Position numbers and translations under genes: made by a program. A DNA stretch of 64,000 bases from an uncultured Oscillospiraceae bacterium (GTDB taxonomy: Bacteria; Bacillota; Clostridia; Oscillospirales; Oscillospiraceae): contig CALXDD010000003.1 in assembly GCA_944386985.1 (NCBI GenBank), forward strand, positions 62,001 to 126,000. Reading direction: 5' to 3'. Positions 63,730 through 64,000 of the stretch are shown here, in pieces (the stretch's first letter is position 1; every line of letters starts with the position of its first letter). The notes under the pieces were generated by a model that was not told the origin of the DNA, did no database searches, and was given only the letters and a program-made list of their open reading frames with translations.

Positions 63730-64000
63730 TTACATCCACAGCCGAAAGACTCCGCTGTCGTGAAGCTGCTTGAAAAACAGCAGCAGCACCGGCAGAAGGA
63801 GCATCCCTCCTACACCGAAAAAGGAAAACCCTACATACATGGCCAAAAGAGCCGTCAGCGGCGGCAGCCCCGCCTGTGCCGCCATAACCCGCGGTTCCAA
63901 GAGGCTCCGCACCAGCAGAATCATGGCGTACAGCGCCAGCAGCGCCACTCCCATGGGCACGCTGTCCAGCAAAATGTGGTACAGCCCCCAGGGTACCAGC
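63730..64000 (-). CDS. AI-2E/YtvI-type permease, C-terminal part
   Basis: The last 89 or so residues of a membrane permease; the frame stays open to the window edge (LVPWGLYHILLDSVPMG at the edge side), so the gene continues beyond 64000. Two or three hydrophobic helices with the segment SLLEPRVMAAQAGLPPLTAL match the C-terminus of the AI-2E transporter/PerM family; the sporulation protein YtvI belongs here. Substrate unknown; a sporulation role is only suggested by relatives. Confidence 0.75.
   Translation of the reverse strand, partial: LVPWGLYHILLDSVPMGVALLALYAMILLVRSLLEPRVMAAQAGLPPLTALLAMYVGFSFFGVGGMLLLPVLLLFFKQLHDSGVFRLWM

Overview
The window is chromosomal DNA of a GC-rich, endospore-forming Clostridia. 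Sporulation and germination genes (spoIVB next to spo0A, a convergent cwlJ-gerQ pair), a 2-hydroxyacyl-CoA dehydratase-type radical system, SLH-domain secretion and many CobW-type GTPases point to Bacillota. My inference, from gene style and base composition only, is an Oscillospiraceae-like gut organism (relatives of Flavonifractor, Lawsonibacter or Intestinimonas). I see no rRNA, tRNA, CRISPR array, prophage or intact insertion sequence.

Layout. (1) 1-2.1 kb: end of a PP2C phosphatase gene and a VWA-FHA membrane protein, the tail of a Ser/Thr-phosphorylation locus. (2) 2.2-10.2 kb: a visibly less GC-rich block bounded by hairpins. It holds an SLC13-type transporter, a His-rich protein, a CobW GTPase, a zinc-site uroporphyrinogen-decarboxylase-like methyltransferase and a GPH-type MFS carrier, all on the minus strand. 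They diverge from a PucR-type regulator and a small membrane protein across a 470-bp AT-rich spacer. (3) 10.2-13.8 kb: a large CoA-disulfide reductase/rhodanese/siroheme-reductase/ferredoxin fusion, divergent from a LysR regulator. (4) 13.8-19.8 kb: a minus-strand operon with a TetR regulator, a CooC-like ATPase, two 2-hydroxyacyl-CoA dehydratase-family subunits, their BadF/HgdC-type activase, a 52-residue membrane peptide and a cysteine-motif protein. (5) 19.9-25.97 kb: a SAM methyltransferase and a five-gene nickel/peptide ABC importer, whose two promoters share an almost identical upstream element.

(6) 26-33.2 kb: a cytosolic ParB-like/BMP fusion, a metallophosphoesterase, a YbjQ protein, spoIVB, spo0A, gerQ, cwlJ, a TSCPD protein and a lipoprotein. 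Spo0A has Glu at the phosphoacceptor position and Gly in the acidic pocket, yet its promoter keeps an inverted pair of 0A boxes. (7) 33.3-38.2 kb: a vanG-type glycopeptide-resistance cluster (vanR, vanS, D-Ala-D-Ser-type ligase, vanXY, racemase). (8) 38.2-47.4 kb: an ArsR regulator, a PhoB/PhoR-like system, aldo-keto reductase, SLH-GH18 protein, PfkB sugar kinase and a split ThrE exporter. (9) 47.7-51.2 kb: two CobW-family GTPase genes (one with a duplicated His-rich insert, one fused to a YcgQ/DUF1980-like domain), then an ECF sigma/anti-sigma pair.

(10) 51.3-58 kb: a dlt-like operon (adenylation enzyme, GNAT, carrier protein, MBOAT, SGNH-NodB fusion) preceded by a frameshifted TetR gene. 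(11) 58.1-64 kb: an orphan glycogen branching enzyme, adenine deaminase, a G5/3D-domain wall protein with 0A boxes and a consensus promoter, and the end of an AI-2E/YtvI-type permease.

The most unusual items are the altered Spo0A receiver, the CooC-containing dehydratase-type operon beside a nickel-type importer, the methyltransferase block with its own split CobW chaperone, and the extended dlt-like operon. All functional assignments are from reading motifs; no database search was possible.
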